From Phocaeicola plebeius DSM 17135 (GTDB lineage Bacteria; Bacteroidota; Bacteroidia; Bacteroidales; Bacteroidaceae), in the NCBI RefSeq assembly GCF_000187895.1, contig NZ_DS990130.1, positions 620,001 to 684,000 on the forward strand: a DNA stretch of 64,000 nucleotides. Direction: 5' to 3'. Positions within the stretch are counted from its first letter, which is position 1. Every line of letters begins with the position of its first letter. The notes under the pieces were generated by a model, which was not told the origin of the DNA, made no database searches, and worked only from the letters and a program-made list of their open reading frames with translations. Of this stretch, positions 27,327 through 36,016 are shown piece after piece. The position numbers and the translations under genes were made by a program.

Positions 27327-29411
27327 ATGAATAGACAATTTTATCGACGAATAAAAATTTTTCTTTGTACATGTGGGATAGCCGGATTCATTGGGGCGGC
27401 TGATTTTCCTGTGAAAGTAACAATCAACCCTTCAACGGGAGCTGTGGAGCAACTGACTTTATCGGGGGATGAACGGCAGATGGAATGGCTCGTGAAGACT
27501 GATGGCACCCAGTATCCGTGGGTAAAAGAAAATCTGGCTTGGGGATTGGGATATTTTACGCTTACCAAAGGCCATGAGAGCATAAAAAAGGAATGGCAGA
27601 ACCCCATAGAGATAAGTTCGGATGGAAGGCAGGTGACTTATCGTGAAGGCGATATTCAGGTACAGGTGGTTCGTACATTTAAGGATGGTGATTTGATGGA
27701 AAGATATATTTTCACCAATTACGGAAAAGAACCGGTATCCCTTTACGACATGGGTATTTATACTCCTTTGAATGACAATTATCCCGGAGCACAGGAGTGT
27801 ATCAATGGGCGTACCAACGTGCAGGTGTGGGATGGAGAAAATGCGGCTTATGTCAATGCTCTTCGTATGGGCGGTACGGCTCCTCATCTGGGAATGGTGG
27901 TTACGGAAGGTGCCGTGAAGAGCTATGAGGTTTGGGAGCGTGGCGACCGGAAGGGTAACTCACACTATCGGGGAATTTTGGCCTTGAATTTGCCCGATTG
28001 TTATCTGAAACCAGGTAAAAGTTATGCAGTAGCGTGGACGATTTTTTCGCATAATGGAAATGAAGACTTTAAGCGGAAGCTGCTTGAAAAGGGTAGTTTG
28101 CTGGTGGCATGCGACAAATATGTGTATCAAAGGGGAGAGACGGCTCGAATGTATGTACAGAGTGGTTCCCCGCTGGAAAACTATGCAGCGAGGATGAACG
28201 GAGTTTCTGTGCCTGTGGTGGAAAAAGACGGGACGTATCTGGTAGAAGTGCCGTTGCTTCAGGCTGGTGAGGTACGTCTGGATTTTTTCTATAATGGAGG
28301 AAAGCATACACATGCTGACCTGCTGGTAATCAATGGGGAGAGAGACTTGTTGGCAAAACGGGTGGAGTTTATTCGTACGCACCAGCAGATGAACAATCCG
28401 TCCGACCCGCGGTTCGGTGCTTACATGGTGTACGATAATGAAGGCGATAGTATTTACCTGAATGATACCCCCAATTGTAACCCGGTGGATCGTGACGAAG
28501 GGGCAGAACGTGTGGGTATGGGAGTACTGCTGGCCAAGCAATATCGCCTGACAAAGGATGAGGTGCTGAAGGAATCGTTATTGAAATATGCCCGGTTTTT
28601 GCGTGAAAAATTGCAGACGAAAGATTTTGTGACGTATTCTAGTGTGGACCAGAAGAACCGTAACCGGGGATATAATTACATGTGGGTGGCTGAGTTTTAT
28701 TTTCAGATGTATCAGGCAACAGGTGAGAAGCAGTTTGCCACTTACGGGTATGAAACCTTGCAGGCCATGTACCGTCAGTTTGGTTATGGCTTTTATGCTA
28801 TTGGTATTCCGGTGATCATCGGTCTGGAATCATTGGAGAAGGCGGGTATGCAAAAGGAATACAGAAAGCTTTTGAAAGATTTTGAGAAAACGGGCGAAGT
28901 GTTTATCCGGAACGGATTGAACTATCCCAAGTCGGAAGTTAACTATGAGCAGAGTATTGTGGCACCTGCCGTTCATTTTCTGGCACAGCTTTATCTGGTG
29001 ACAAAGGAACAGAAATATCTGGATGAGGTAAAACGTCAGATGCCTGTGGTGGAGGCCTTCAATGGTTTTCAGCCAAGCTTTCATTTGAACGAAATTGCGA
29101 TACGCCATTGGGATGGATATTGGTTTGGAAAACGAGAGATGTTTGGTGATACATTCCCGCATTATTGGAGTACGATTACGGGAGCGGTTTACTATTATTA
29201 TGCACTTTGCACGGGCGACAAGTCTTACCAGGTACGTGCAGAAAATATCGTGCGTAACAATCTGTGTCTCTTTTTTGAGGATGGCAAAGCATCATGCGCC
29301 TATTTGTATCCGTACAAGATAGATGGAGTTAAAGGCCAGTTTTACGATCCTTATGCCAATGATCAGGACTGGGCGTTGGTATATTATCTGTTGATAAATA
29401 ATGGTATTTAG
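27327..29411 (+). CDS. Large secreted protein, probable carbohydrate-active enzyme of unknown class
   Basis: 694 residues. A signal peptide (1 to about 24, IFLCTCGIAGFIGAADF) directs it to the envelope. The first half is beta-rich (VKVTINPSTGAVEQLTLSGD, VTYREGDIQVQVVRTF), like the beta-sandwich in front of many glycosidases. From about 345 it is helical with paired helices and aromatic residues (GVLLAKQYRLT, YNYMWVAEFYFQMYQ, TFPHYWSTITGAVYYYYAL), the look of an alpha/alpha barrel such as six-hairpin glycosidases or lyases. I recognise no exact family and name no catalytic residues. It is monocistronic, without SusC/SusD neighbours, so it is not part of a standard polysaccharide utilisation locus. 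Confidence 0.7.
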   Translation: MNRQFYRRIKIFLCTCGIAGFIGAADFPVKVTINPSTGAVEQLTLSGDERQMEWLVKTDGTQYPWVKENLAWGLGYFTLTKGHESIKKEWQNPIEISSDGRQVTYREGDIQVQVVRTFKDGDLMERYIFTNYGKEPVSLYDMGIYTPLNDNYPGAQECINGRTNVQVWDGENAAYVNALRMGGTAPHLGMVVTEGAVKSYEVWERGDRKGNSHYRGILALNLPDCYLKPGKSYAVAWTIFSHNGNEDFKRKLLEKGSLLVACDKYVYQRGETARMYVQSGSPLENYAARMNGVSVPVVEKDGTYLVEVPLLQAGEVRLDFFYNGGKHTHADLLVINGERDLLAKRVEFIRTHQQMNNPSDPRFGAYMVYDNEGDSIYLNDTPNCNPVDRDEGAERVGMGVLLAKQYRLTKDEVLKESLLKYARFLREKLQTKDFVTYSSVDQKNRNRGYNYMWVAEFYFQMYQATGEKQFATYGYETLQAMYRQFGYGFYAIGIPVIIGLESLEKAGMQKEYRKLLKDFEKTGEVFIRNGLNYPKSEVNYEQSIVAPAVHFLAQLYLVTKEQKYLDEVKRQMPVVEAFNGFQPSFHLNEIAIRHWDGYWFGKREMFGDTFPHYWSTITGAVYYYYALCTGDKSYQVRAENIVRNNLCLFFEDGKASCAYLYPYKIDGVKGQFYDPYANDQDWALVYYLLINNGI

Positions 29412-29434
29412 GACCGTTCTTTGGAGGAAAATAT

Positions 29435-29482
29435 ATGCCAGCGGACTTTCAGGTTTCTCTGATAGTCCGCTGGCATGTTTTA
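29435..29482. terminator. Terminator between the secreted-protein gene and ispE
   Basis: ATGCCAGCGGACT (29435-29447) pairs with AGTCCGCTGGCAT (29464-29476), followed by GTTTTAT. It lies between convergent genes and can serve both. Confidence 0.85.
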
Positions 29483-29515
29483 TGATTGGATGGGATGCAT
29501 TCCGTAGAGGATAAC

Positions 29516-30340
29516 TTAGTCCAGTTCTCTTTGACGGCAGAAGCATCCGCCGAATTTCTCGTCCACGTGTTCTACCGGCTGGCGGAAGATACCGTAAACC
29601 GATGAGCCGGAACCGCTCATGCTGGCATACACCGCGCCCAGGTCATACAACTCGTCTTTGATGGCTGCAATTTCCGGGTATTTCTGGAACACGCTGTCTT
29701 CAAAATCATTCTTCATGCTATCCTTCCACGTCTCTACCGGCTGGCAGATAATATCCTTCAACGAAACTTCCGGCCGACGGGGAGTGATGTGTGCGAAAGC
29801 ATCGCGCGTGGAGACGAAGATGTCCGGCTTCACCAGCACCAGGTAATAACCCGAAAGTGAAAGACGGACAGGCTCGAATATGTTACCGATACCTGTGGCA
29901 AATACCGGCTGGTTGCGGATGAAGAAAGCACAATCGGCTCCCAGGCGGGCGGCGTAGTCTTCCATCTCCTCCAGACTCAGTGCCAGACGGAATTTCTCGT
30001 TCAGCAGCTTAATCATGAATGCGCAATCGGACGAACCGCCTCCCAGTCCGGCACCCGTGGGGATGTGCTTGAACAGGTGGATGTCAACGGGCGGTATGTC
30101 ATGATCCTTTTTCAGCAATTCGTAGGCTCTGACCACCAGGTTGTCTTCCGGCTTTCCTTCGATGGCCGTACCCTTTACGTGAAGTGTATAAGGAGCATCA
30201 TTTTTTTCTCTTCGTGTCACTTCCAGTGCATCTTGCAGGTGGATGGGGTAGAAAATGGTTTCCAGGTTGTGGTAACCGTCGGGACGTTTTTCAATAATAT
30301 TCAGGCCAAGGTTTATTTTGGCATTGGGAAATGTAATCAT
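29516..30340 (-). CDS. ispE: 4-diphosphocytidyl-2-C-methyl-D-erythritol kinase
   Basis: 274 residues. A GHMP-family kinase that phosphorylates CDP-methylerythritol in the non-mevalonate isoprenoid pathway. [11 protein letters not shown] near the start and the ATP-binding loop [14 protein letters not shown] are diagnostic, and the C-terminal [12 protein letters not shown] is motif 3. The minus-strand sequence TATATTTG(A) at 30364-30371 is a reasonable -7 element, 24 bases upstream. It is divergent from dnaB and monocistronic. Confidence 0.95.
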   Translation of the reverse strand: MITFPNAKINLGLNIIEKRPDGYHNLETIFYPIHLQDALEVTRREKNDAPYTLHVKGTAIEGKPEDNLVVRAYELLKKDHDIPPVDIHLFKHIPTGAGLGGGSSDCAFMIKLLNEKFRLALSLEEMEDYAARLGADCAFFIRNQPVFATGIGNIFEPVRLSLSGYYLVLVKPDIFVSTRDAFAHITPRRPEVSLKDIICQPVETWKDSMKNDFEDSVFQKYPEIAAIKDELYDLGAVYASMSGSGSSVYGIFRQPVEHVDEKFGGCFCRQRELD

Positions 30341-30412
30341 AGTGTCGTTTGTTTTTCGTTGCTCAAATATAGCAGAAAGTTTCGAGAAAATCGGGATTCA
30401 CGGAAAAAATCG

Positions 30413-30421
30413 TATCTTTGC
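30413..30421 (+). promoter_or_regulatory. Promoter -7 element of dnaB
   Basis: TATCTTTGC, a full -7 match, lies 21 bases before the ATG at 30442. Confidence 0.6.
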
Positions 30422-30441
30422 CCCACTTAAACAAAAACAAA

Positions 30442-32004
30442 ATGGCAGAACCGAGAAGAAATACACGTGTGGCAAAGACGGCTAAGACCAAGCCGATGGA
30501 TGAGTACGGCCATCTCCAGCCTCAGGCTCCCGAACTGGAAGAAGCCGTGCTGGGTGCGCTGATGATTGAGAAGGATGCGTATTCGCTGGTGAGCGAGATT
30601 CTTCGCCCGGAGTCGTTCTACGAGCACCGGCACCAGCTGATTTATGCGGCCATTACTGACTTGGCTATTCAACAGAAACCGATTGATATCTTGACCGTGG
30701 CCGAGCAGTTGCGTTCGCGCGGCAACCTGGAAGAGGCGGGCGGACCGTTCTATATCACTCAGCTGAGTGGTAAGGTGGCTTCGTCGGCTCACATTGAATA
30801 TCATGCCCGTATCATTGCCCAGAAGTTTCTGGCACGTGAGTTGATTTCTTTTACGAGCAGCATACAAACCAAGGCGTTTGATGAGACGCAGGACGTGGAC
30901 GACCTGATGCAGGAGGCCGAAGGAAAGCTCTTCGAAATCTCCCAGCAGAATATGAAAAAGGACTACACGCAGATTAATCCGGTCATTCAGGAGGCTTATG
31001 AAATGCTTCAGAAAGCGGCGGCACGTACCGATGGTTTGAGCGGACTTTCGAGCGGCTTTCATCAGCTGGACAAGATGACATCCGGCTGGCAGAACTCCGA
31101 CTTGATTATCATCGCAGCCCGTCCGGCCATGGGTAAGACGGCCTTCGTGCTTTCCATGGCCAAGAACATGGCGGTGAACAGCAAAGTGCCCGTAGCCTTG
31201 TTTTCGCTTGAAATGAGCAACGTGCAGCTGGTAAACCGTCTGATTGTGAACGTCTGCGAAATTCCGGGCGAGAAAATCAAGAGCGGTCAGCTGGCACCTT
31301 ACGAGTGGGGACAGCTCGACTACAAGATAAAGGAACTCTACGACGCACCGCTTTACGTGGACGATACGCCTTCCTTGTCCGTGTTCGAATTGCGAACCAA
31401 GGCACGCCGTCTGGTACGTGAGCATGGGGTGAAAATCATCATCATCGACTACCTTCAGCTGATGAATGCCAGCGGTATGTCTTTCGGAAGCCGTCAGGAA
31501 GAGGTCAGCACCATTTCGCGTTCGTTGAAGGGACTGGCCAAGGAGCTGAACATCCCGATTATCGCGCTGAGCCAGTTGAACCGTGGAGTGGAGAACCGTG
31601 AAGGTATCGACGGAAAACGTCCGCAATTGAGCGACCTTCGTGAATCGGGAGCCATCGAGCAGGATGCCGATATGGTGTGCTTTATCCACCGTCCGGAATA
31701 CTACAAAATTTATACCGACGAGAAAGGAAACGACCTGCACGGCATGGCCGAAATCATTATCGCCAAGCATCGTAACGGTGCCGTGGGTGATGTGCTGCTC
31801 CGTTTCCGTGGCGAATATGCTCGTTTCCAGAATCCCGACGACGACATGATTGTGCCGATGCCGGGTGAAGAAAAGAAGGCTCCGGTGCTCCGTTCGAAGA
31901 TGAACAACGGCGGCGGACAGGACTTTGTACCACCTCCACCCGCAGAGATGCCCCCTATGCCCGACAATCCGTTTGGTGCGCCTGTGCCCGATGTGCCGTT
32001 CTGA
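30442..32004 (+). CDS. dnaB: Replicative DNA helicase DnaB
   Basis: 520 residues. The hexameric 5'-3' helicase of the replication fork. The N-terminal DnaB domain (QAPELEEAVLGALMIEKDAY) and the RecA-like C-terminal ATPase with Walker A ARPAMGKTAF, SLEMSNVQLVNRL and IIIDYLQLM are all intact, and no intein interrupts the P-loop. The tail (from about 480) is Pro-rich (PPPPAEMPPMPDNPFGAP), typical of Bacteroidales. I start at 30442 (MAEPRRNTRV) because the in-frame codon 24 bases upstream overlaps the -7 element. The gene stands between ispE (divergent) and pheT. Confidence 0.96.
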   Translation: MAEPRRNTRVAKTAKTKPMDEYGHLQPQAPELEEAVLGALMIEKDAYSLVSEILRPESFYEHRHQLIYAAITDLAIQQKPIDILTVAEQLRSRGNLEEAGGPFYITQLSGKVASSAHIEYHARIIAQKFLARELISFTSSIQTKAFDETQDVDDLMQEAEGKLFEISQQNMKKDYTQINPVIQEAYEMLQKAAARTDGLSGLSSGFHQLDKMTSGWQNSDLIIIAARPAMGKTAFVLSMAKNMAVNSKVPVALFSLEMSNVQLVNRLIVNVCEIPGEKIKSGQLAPYEWGQLDYKIKELYDAPLYVDDTPSLSVFELRTKARRLVREHGVKIIIIDYLQLMNASGMSFGSRQEEVSTISRSLKGLAKELNIPIIALSQLNRGVENREGIDGKRPQLSDLRESGAIEQDADMVCFIHRPEYYKIYTDEKGNDLHGMAEIIIAKHRNGAVGDVLLRFRGEYARFQNPDDDMIVPMPGEEKKAPVLRSKMNNGGGQDFVPPPPAEMPPMPDNPFGAPVPDVPF

Positions 32005-32058
32005 TGGTTTTTGGCTAAAAATATTTTTTGTCTTACCTCTTATATCCCAAATATGTAT

Positions 32059-32067
32059 TAACTTTGC
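32059..32067 (+). promoter_or_regulatory. Promoter -7 element of pheT
   Basis: TAACTTTGC matches the consensus, 38 bases before the ATG. A T-rich stretch with TTTTTG about 25 bases upstream (near 32025-32030) could hold the -33 contact. It fixes the start of pheT downstream of it. Confidence 0.6.
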
Positions 32068-32105
32068 ACATCATTGTTTGGGAAATTATAAAATACTATT
32101 ACGAT

Positions 32106-34568
32106 ATGAATATTTCTTATAACTGGCTGAAAGAATACGTCGACTTCGACCTTACTCCGGACGAAGTGGCAGCCGCACTGACTTCCATCGGTCTGGAGAC
32201 TGGGGGAGTGGAAGAAGTTCAAACTATCAAGGGAGGATTGGAAGGCCTGGTAGTAGGCGAAGTGCTGACCTGCGAGCCGCATCCCAATTCTGACCACATG
32301 CATATTACGACCGTTAACCTGGGACAGGGAGAACCTGTGCAGATTGTCTGTGGTGCAGCTAATGTAGCTGCCGGACAGAAGGTCATCGTAGCTACGCTGG
32401 GCACAAAATTGTATGATGGCGATGAATGCTTCACCATCAAGAAGTCAAAGCTCCGTGGCGTAGAATCAAACGGTATGATTTGTGCCGAAGATGAAATCGG
32501 CGTGGGCACAAGCCACGAAGGTATCATCGTGTTGCCTGCCGACGTAGTTCCGGGTACACTGGCCAAAGATTACTATAACGTGAAGAGCGAATACGTGCTT
32601 GAAGTGGACATTACTCCGAACCGTGCAGATGCCTGCTCGCACTACGGTGTGGCACGCGACCTTTACGCATGGCTCATTCAAAACGGTCATAAAGCTACGC
32701 TGAAGCGTCCTTCGGTAGATGCTTTCAAGGTAGACAATCATGACATGAACATCGATATTGTGGTGGAAAATACCGAAGCCTGCCCGCGTTATGCCGGAGT
32801 GGCCATCAAGGGAGTAACGGTGAAGGAAAGTCCTGAATGGTTGCAGAACAAGCTTCGCCTTATCGGTGTGCGTCCTATCAATAACATCGTCGATATTACC
32901 AACTACATTCTGCACGCTTATGGCCAGCCGATGCACTGCTTTGATGCCGACAAGATTAAGGGCGGCAAGATTGTGGTGAAGACTTGTGCCGAGGGAACTC
33001 CGTTTGTTACACTGGACGAAGTGGAACGCAAATTGTCCGACAAGGACCTGATGATTTGCAACGCGGAAGAACCGATGTGTATTGCGGGTGTATTCGGAGG
33101 TTTGGATTCTGGTACTACCGAAACCACTACTGACGTGTTCCTGGAAAGCGCTTACTTCCATCCTACATGGGTGCGTAAAACTGCCCGCCGTCACGGATTG
33201 AGCACCGACTCTTCTTTCCGTTTCGAACGTGGTATCGACCCGAACATTACTATCTATGCCTTGAAGGAAGCCGCTTTGCTGGTGAAAGAACTGGCCGGAG
33301 GTGAAATTGCTTCTGATATCAAGGACAACTATCCGAATCCTATTGCTGATTTTGCGGTAGAACTCTCATATAATTATGTAAACTCGCTGATTGGAAAGGA
33401 AATTCCAGCAGAAACGGTGAAGAGTATCGTAACCAGCCTGGAGATGAAAATTGTGGAAGAAACGGCCGAAGGTCTTTCTTTGCAGGTTCCTCCTTACCGT
33501 GTAGACGTGCAGCGTCCGTGCGACGTGGTAGAAGATATCCTTCGTATCTACGGATATAACAACGTGGAAATCCCCACAACCCTGAAATCAAGCCTGAGCG
33601 TGAAGGGAGAAGTGGACAAATCGGTGAAACTCCAGAACTTGGTGGGCGAACAGCTGGTGGGTTGCGGATTTAATGAAATCCTGAACAACTCTTTGACCGC
33701 GGCCGCTTATTACGATGGATTGGAAACTTACAAACCGGAAAATCTGGTGCGCCTGATGAACCCGTTGAGCAACGACCTGAACGTGATGCGTGCTACCTTG
33801 CTCTTTGGTGGTCTGGAAAGCATCCAGCACAATGCCAACCGCAAGAATGCCGACCTGAAGTTCTTTGAGTTCGGTAACTGCTATCACTTCCATGCGGAGA
33901 AGAAGAATCCGGAAAAAGTGCTGTCAGGCTATTCAGAAGAGTTGCACATGGGCTTGTGGATTACCGGAAAGCGTGTAAGCAACTCATGGGCTCATGCTGA
34001 TGAAAACGCATCGGTTTACGAACTGAAGGCTTATGTGCTGAACATATTCCGTCGTCTGGGTGTGAATTTTGGCTCACTGGTGTTCGGTAACCTTTCAGAT
34101 GACATCTACTCGGTAGCGATCTCTGTACACACCCGTGGTGGTAAATTGCTGGCTACCTTCGGTGTAGTTTGCAAGAAGATTCAGAAAGCGTTCGACATCG
34201 ACAATGAAGTGTATTATGCCGATCTGAACTGGAAAGAACTGATGAAGGCCATCAAGGGCAATACGGTAAGCTACAAGGAAATCTCCAAGTTCCCGGCTGT
34301 AAAACGTGACCTGGCATTGTTGATTGACAAGAAGGTGCAATTTGCTGAAATCGAAAAGATTGCTTACGAAACCGATAAGAAATTGCTCAAGTCTGTAGAA
34401 TTGTTTGACGTGTACGAAGGAAAGAACCTGGAAGCTGGCAAGAAGAGCTATGCTGTAAGCTTTATGCTTCAGGATGAAAACGCTACACTGAATGACAAGC
34501 AGATTGACAAGTTCATGCAGAAGTTGATTGGTAACTTGCAGAACAAGCTGGGAGCAGTGCTTCGATAA
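32106..34568 (+). CDS. pheT: Phenylalanine--tRNA ligase beta subunit
   Basis: 820 residues, the usual size for the large subunit of the alpha2-beta2 synthetase. Domains in order: the N-terminal MNISYNWLKEYVDFDL, a tRNA-binding EMAP-like domain (GEVLTCEPHPNSDHM, CGAANVAAGQKVIVA), B3/B4 editing domain (GVRPINNIVDITNYIL), B5 domain, a catalytic-like core, and the C-terminal anticodon-binding FDX-ACB domain (KFPAVKRDLALLIDK). The start at 32106 is chosen because the -7 element sits upstream and any earlier start would lie in untranscribed DNA. pheS is not adjacent. The gene appears to lead a short run with the next two genes. Confidence 0.96.
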   Translation: MNISYNWLKEYVDFDLTPDEVAAALTSIGLETGGVEEVQTIKGGLEGLVVGEVLTCEPHPNSDHMHITTVNLGQGEPVQIVCGAANVAAGQKVIVATLGTKLYDGDECFTIKKSKLRGVESNGMICAEDEIGVGTSHEGIIVLPADVVPGTLAKDYYNVKSEYVLEVDITPNRADACSHYGVARDLYAWLIQNGHKATLKRPSVDAFKVDNHDMNIDIVVENTEACPRYAGVAIKGVTVKESPEWLQNKLRLIGVRPINNIVDITNYILHAYGQPMHCFDADKIKGGKIVVKTCAEGTPFVTLDEVERKLSDKDLMICNAEEPMCIAGVFGGLDSGTTETTTDVFLESAYFHPTWVRKTARRHGLSTDSSFRFERGIDPNITIYALKEAALLVKELAGGEIASDIKDNYPNPIADFAVELSYNYVNSLIGKEIPAETVKSIVTSLEMKIVEETAEGLSLQVPPYRVDVQRPCDVVEDILRIYGYNNVEIPTTLKSSLSVKGEVDKSVKLQNLVGEQLVGCGFNEILNNSLTAAAYYDGLETYKPENLVRLMNPLSNDLNVMRATLLFGGLESIQHNANRKNADLKFFEFGNCYHFHAEKKNPEKVLSGYSEELHMGLWITGKRVSNSWAHADENASVYELKAYVLNIFRRLGVNFGSLVFGNLSDDIYSVAISVHTRGGKLLATFGVVCKKIQKAFDIDNEVYYADLNWKELMKAIKGNTVSYKEISKFPAVKRDLALLIDKKVQFAEIEKIAYETDKKLLKSVELFDVYEGKNLEAGKKSYAVSFMLQDENATLNDKQIDKFMQKLIGNLQNKLGAVLR

Positions 34569-34577
34569 CTGTAAAGA

Positions 34578-34820
34578 ATGATGCGTTACAATATTAAACC
34601 AGATTATCACATAAAAGCCAAAAGGGGATACCTGGCGGCTTTTTACATCGAATTGTTTCTGGCTCTGCAGGCTGGAATGGTGCTCTGGCATTTTTCTTCG
34701 AATGAAACGTGGAGAAATGTGTTGGCTATCACGGGTGGGGCAATATGCTTGTGCCTTGCTGGTTTGGCGTACTGGAAATATTGTAAGCTGGTACAGAATA
34801 GTGAAAAAGAAACTCATTAA
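34578..34820 (+). CDS. Small two-helix membrane protein
   Basis: 80 residues between pheT (9 bases) and the YebC gene (23 bases), same strand. Two hydrophobic segments, about 19-37 (AAFYIELFLALQAGMVLWH) and 47-66 (VLAITGGAICLCLAGLAYW), with a charged N-terminus (HIKAKRG) and C-terminus. No family recognised. It may start at either of the two adjacent ATG codons. The conserved-looking layout and close spacing support a real gene. Confidence 0.65.
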   Translation: MMRYNIKPDYHIKAKRGYLAAFYIELFLALQAGMVLWHFSSNETWRNVLAITGGAICLCLAGLAYWKYCKLVQNSEKETH

Positions 34821-34843
34821 AAATAAATTTAAAATATCATCCA

Positions 34844-35581
34844 ATGGGAAGAGCATTTGAATATAGAAAAGCTACGAAGCTGAAAAGATGGGGTCACATG
34901 GCAAAGACCTTTACACGTCTGGGTAAACAAATTGCAATTGCGGTAAAGGCCGGTGGCCCGGAACCGGAAAACAACCCGACTCTGCGTTCGGTAATCGCTA
35001 CTTGTAAGCGTGAAAACATGCCGAAGGATAACATCGAACGTGCTATCAAGAATGCAATGGGTAAAGACCAGAGCGATTACAAAGGTATGACTTACGAAGG
35101 ATACGGTCCTCACGGAATCGCTGTATTCGTAGATACACTGACTGATAATACCACTCGTACCGTAGCTGATGTTCGTTCTGTATTCAACAAGTTTGGCGGT
35201 AACTTAGGTACTACAGGTTCACTGGCCTTCTTGTTCGATCACAAGTGTGTGTTCACTTTCAAGAAGAAAGAAGGTATCGATATGGAAGAACTGATTCTGG
35301 ACTTGATTGACTACAACGTAGAAGACGAATTCGATGAAGATCCGGAAGAAGGAACTATCACTATCTACGGTGATCCGAAGAGCTATGCGGCTATTCAGAA
35401 GCATTTGGAAGAATGTGGTTTTGAAGATGTCGGTGGTGATTTCACTTACATCCCGAACGACCTGAAAGATGTGACTCCGGAACAGCGTGAAACTATCGAT
35501 AAGATGGTAGAACGTCTGGAAGAGTTTGACGACGTACAGACCGTATATACTAACATGAAACCGGAAGAAGACGCTGAATAA
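34844..35581 (+). CDS. YebC/PmpR (TACO1) family protein
   Basis: 245 residues. The opening MGRAFEYRKATKLKRWGHMAKTF-type sequence, KRENMPKDNIERAIKNA and YEGYGPHGIAVFVD are family hallmarks. Members were named transcriptional regulators; recent work on the family shows a role in relieving ribosome stalling, as for mitochondrial TACO1. Cytosolic. The acidic C-terminus (EEFDDVQTVYTNM) is typical. Codon use suggests good expression. It is followed by a strong terminator. Confidence 0.93.
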   Translation: MGRAFEYRKATKLKRWGHMAKTFTRLGKQIAIAVKAGGPEPENNPTLRSVIATCKRENMPKDNIERAIKNAMGKDQSDYKGMTYEGYGPHGIAVFVDTLTDNTTRTVADVRSVFNKFGGNLGTTGSLAFLFDHKCVFTFKKKEGIDMEELILDLIDYNVEDEFDEDPEEGTITIYGDPKSYAAIQKHLEECGFEDVGGDFTYIPNDLKDVTPEQRETIDKMVERLEEFDDVQTVYTNMKPEEDAE

Positions 35582-35604
35582 GCTTTTCTTGAAAGATAAT
35601 GACG

Positions 35605-35657
35605 GAACGGAGTATCCGGCCGGAATAATCCGGCAAGTGGTGCTCCGTTCTCTTTTT
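35605..35657 (+). terminator. Terminator after the YebC gene
   Basis: GAACGGAG (35605-35612) pairs with CTCCGTTC (35643-35650), with an inner CCGG-rich hairpin, followed by TCTTTTTA. Confidence 0.85.
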
Positions 35658-35680
35658 ATGTTAACTCGACTAGCATATTG

Positions 35681-35926
35681 ATGACAATGAAATATACTTA
35701 TCGTACGATGGGAACATGCAGTTCTCAGATTGATTTTGAGGTAGAGGATGGCATACTGAAGGGTGTGCATTTTACCGGTGGTTGCAATGGAAACTTGAAA
35801 GGGATTTCAGTCCTGGTGGAAGGTATGAAAATAGATGAAGTGATTGCTCGTCTGGAAGGTATCCGTTGTGGCGGGAAGCCGACTTCTTGTCCCGACCAGC
35901 TCTGCAAGGCTTTGCGGGAAATCTAA
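35681..35926 (+). CDS. TSCPD-domain protein (TIGR03905 type)
   Basis: About 80 residues. MKYTYRTMGTCSSQIDFEVE, then GVHFTGGCNGNLKGI and CGGKPTSCPDQLCKAL match the small TSCPD proteins, named after the conserved Thr-Ser-Cys-Pro-Asp motif (TSCPD is literally present). The same domain is found at the end of some vitamin B12-dependent ribonucleotide reductases, where its Cys residues may serve redox or metal binding. The start could be the ATG at 35681 or at 35687 (MKYTYRT). The gene lies between two terminators, so it is transcribed alone. Confidence 0.85.
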   Translation: MTMKYTYRTMGTCSSQIDFEVEDGILKGVHFTGGCNGNLKGISVLVEGMKIDEVIARLEGIRCGGKPTSCPDQLCKALREI

Positions 35927-35955
35927 GTGACTAAGTGAGGGATATTGAAGCAAAG

Positions 35956-36000
35956 AGCACTCCTGAGAGATGAATGTTATGTCTCGGGAGTGCTTTTTTT
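35956..36000. terminator. Terminator after the TSCPD gene
   Basis: AGCACTCCTGAGA (35956-35968) pairs with TCTCGGGAGTGCT (35982-35994, one G-T pair), followed by a run of T to 36000. It lies between convergent genes. Confidence 0.9.
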
Positions 36001-36016
36001 ATGTGAATGTTTGATA

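Noticed and set aside
30427..31770. A 447-codon open frame opposite dnaB
   Set aside because: DnaB on the plus strand is certain; the antisense frame is a codon-bias shadow.
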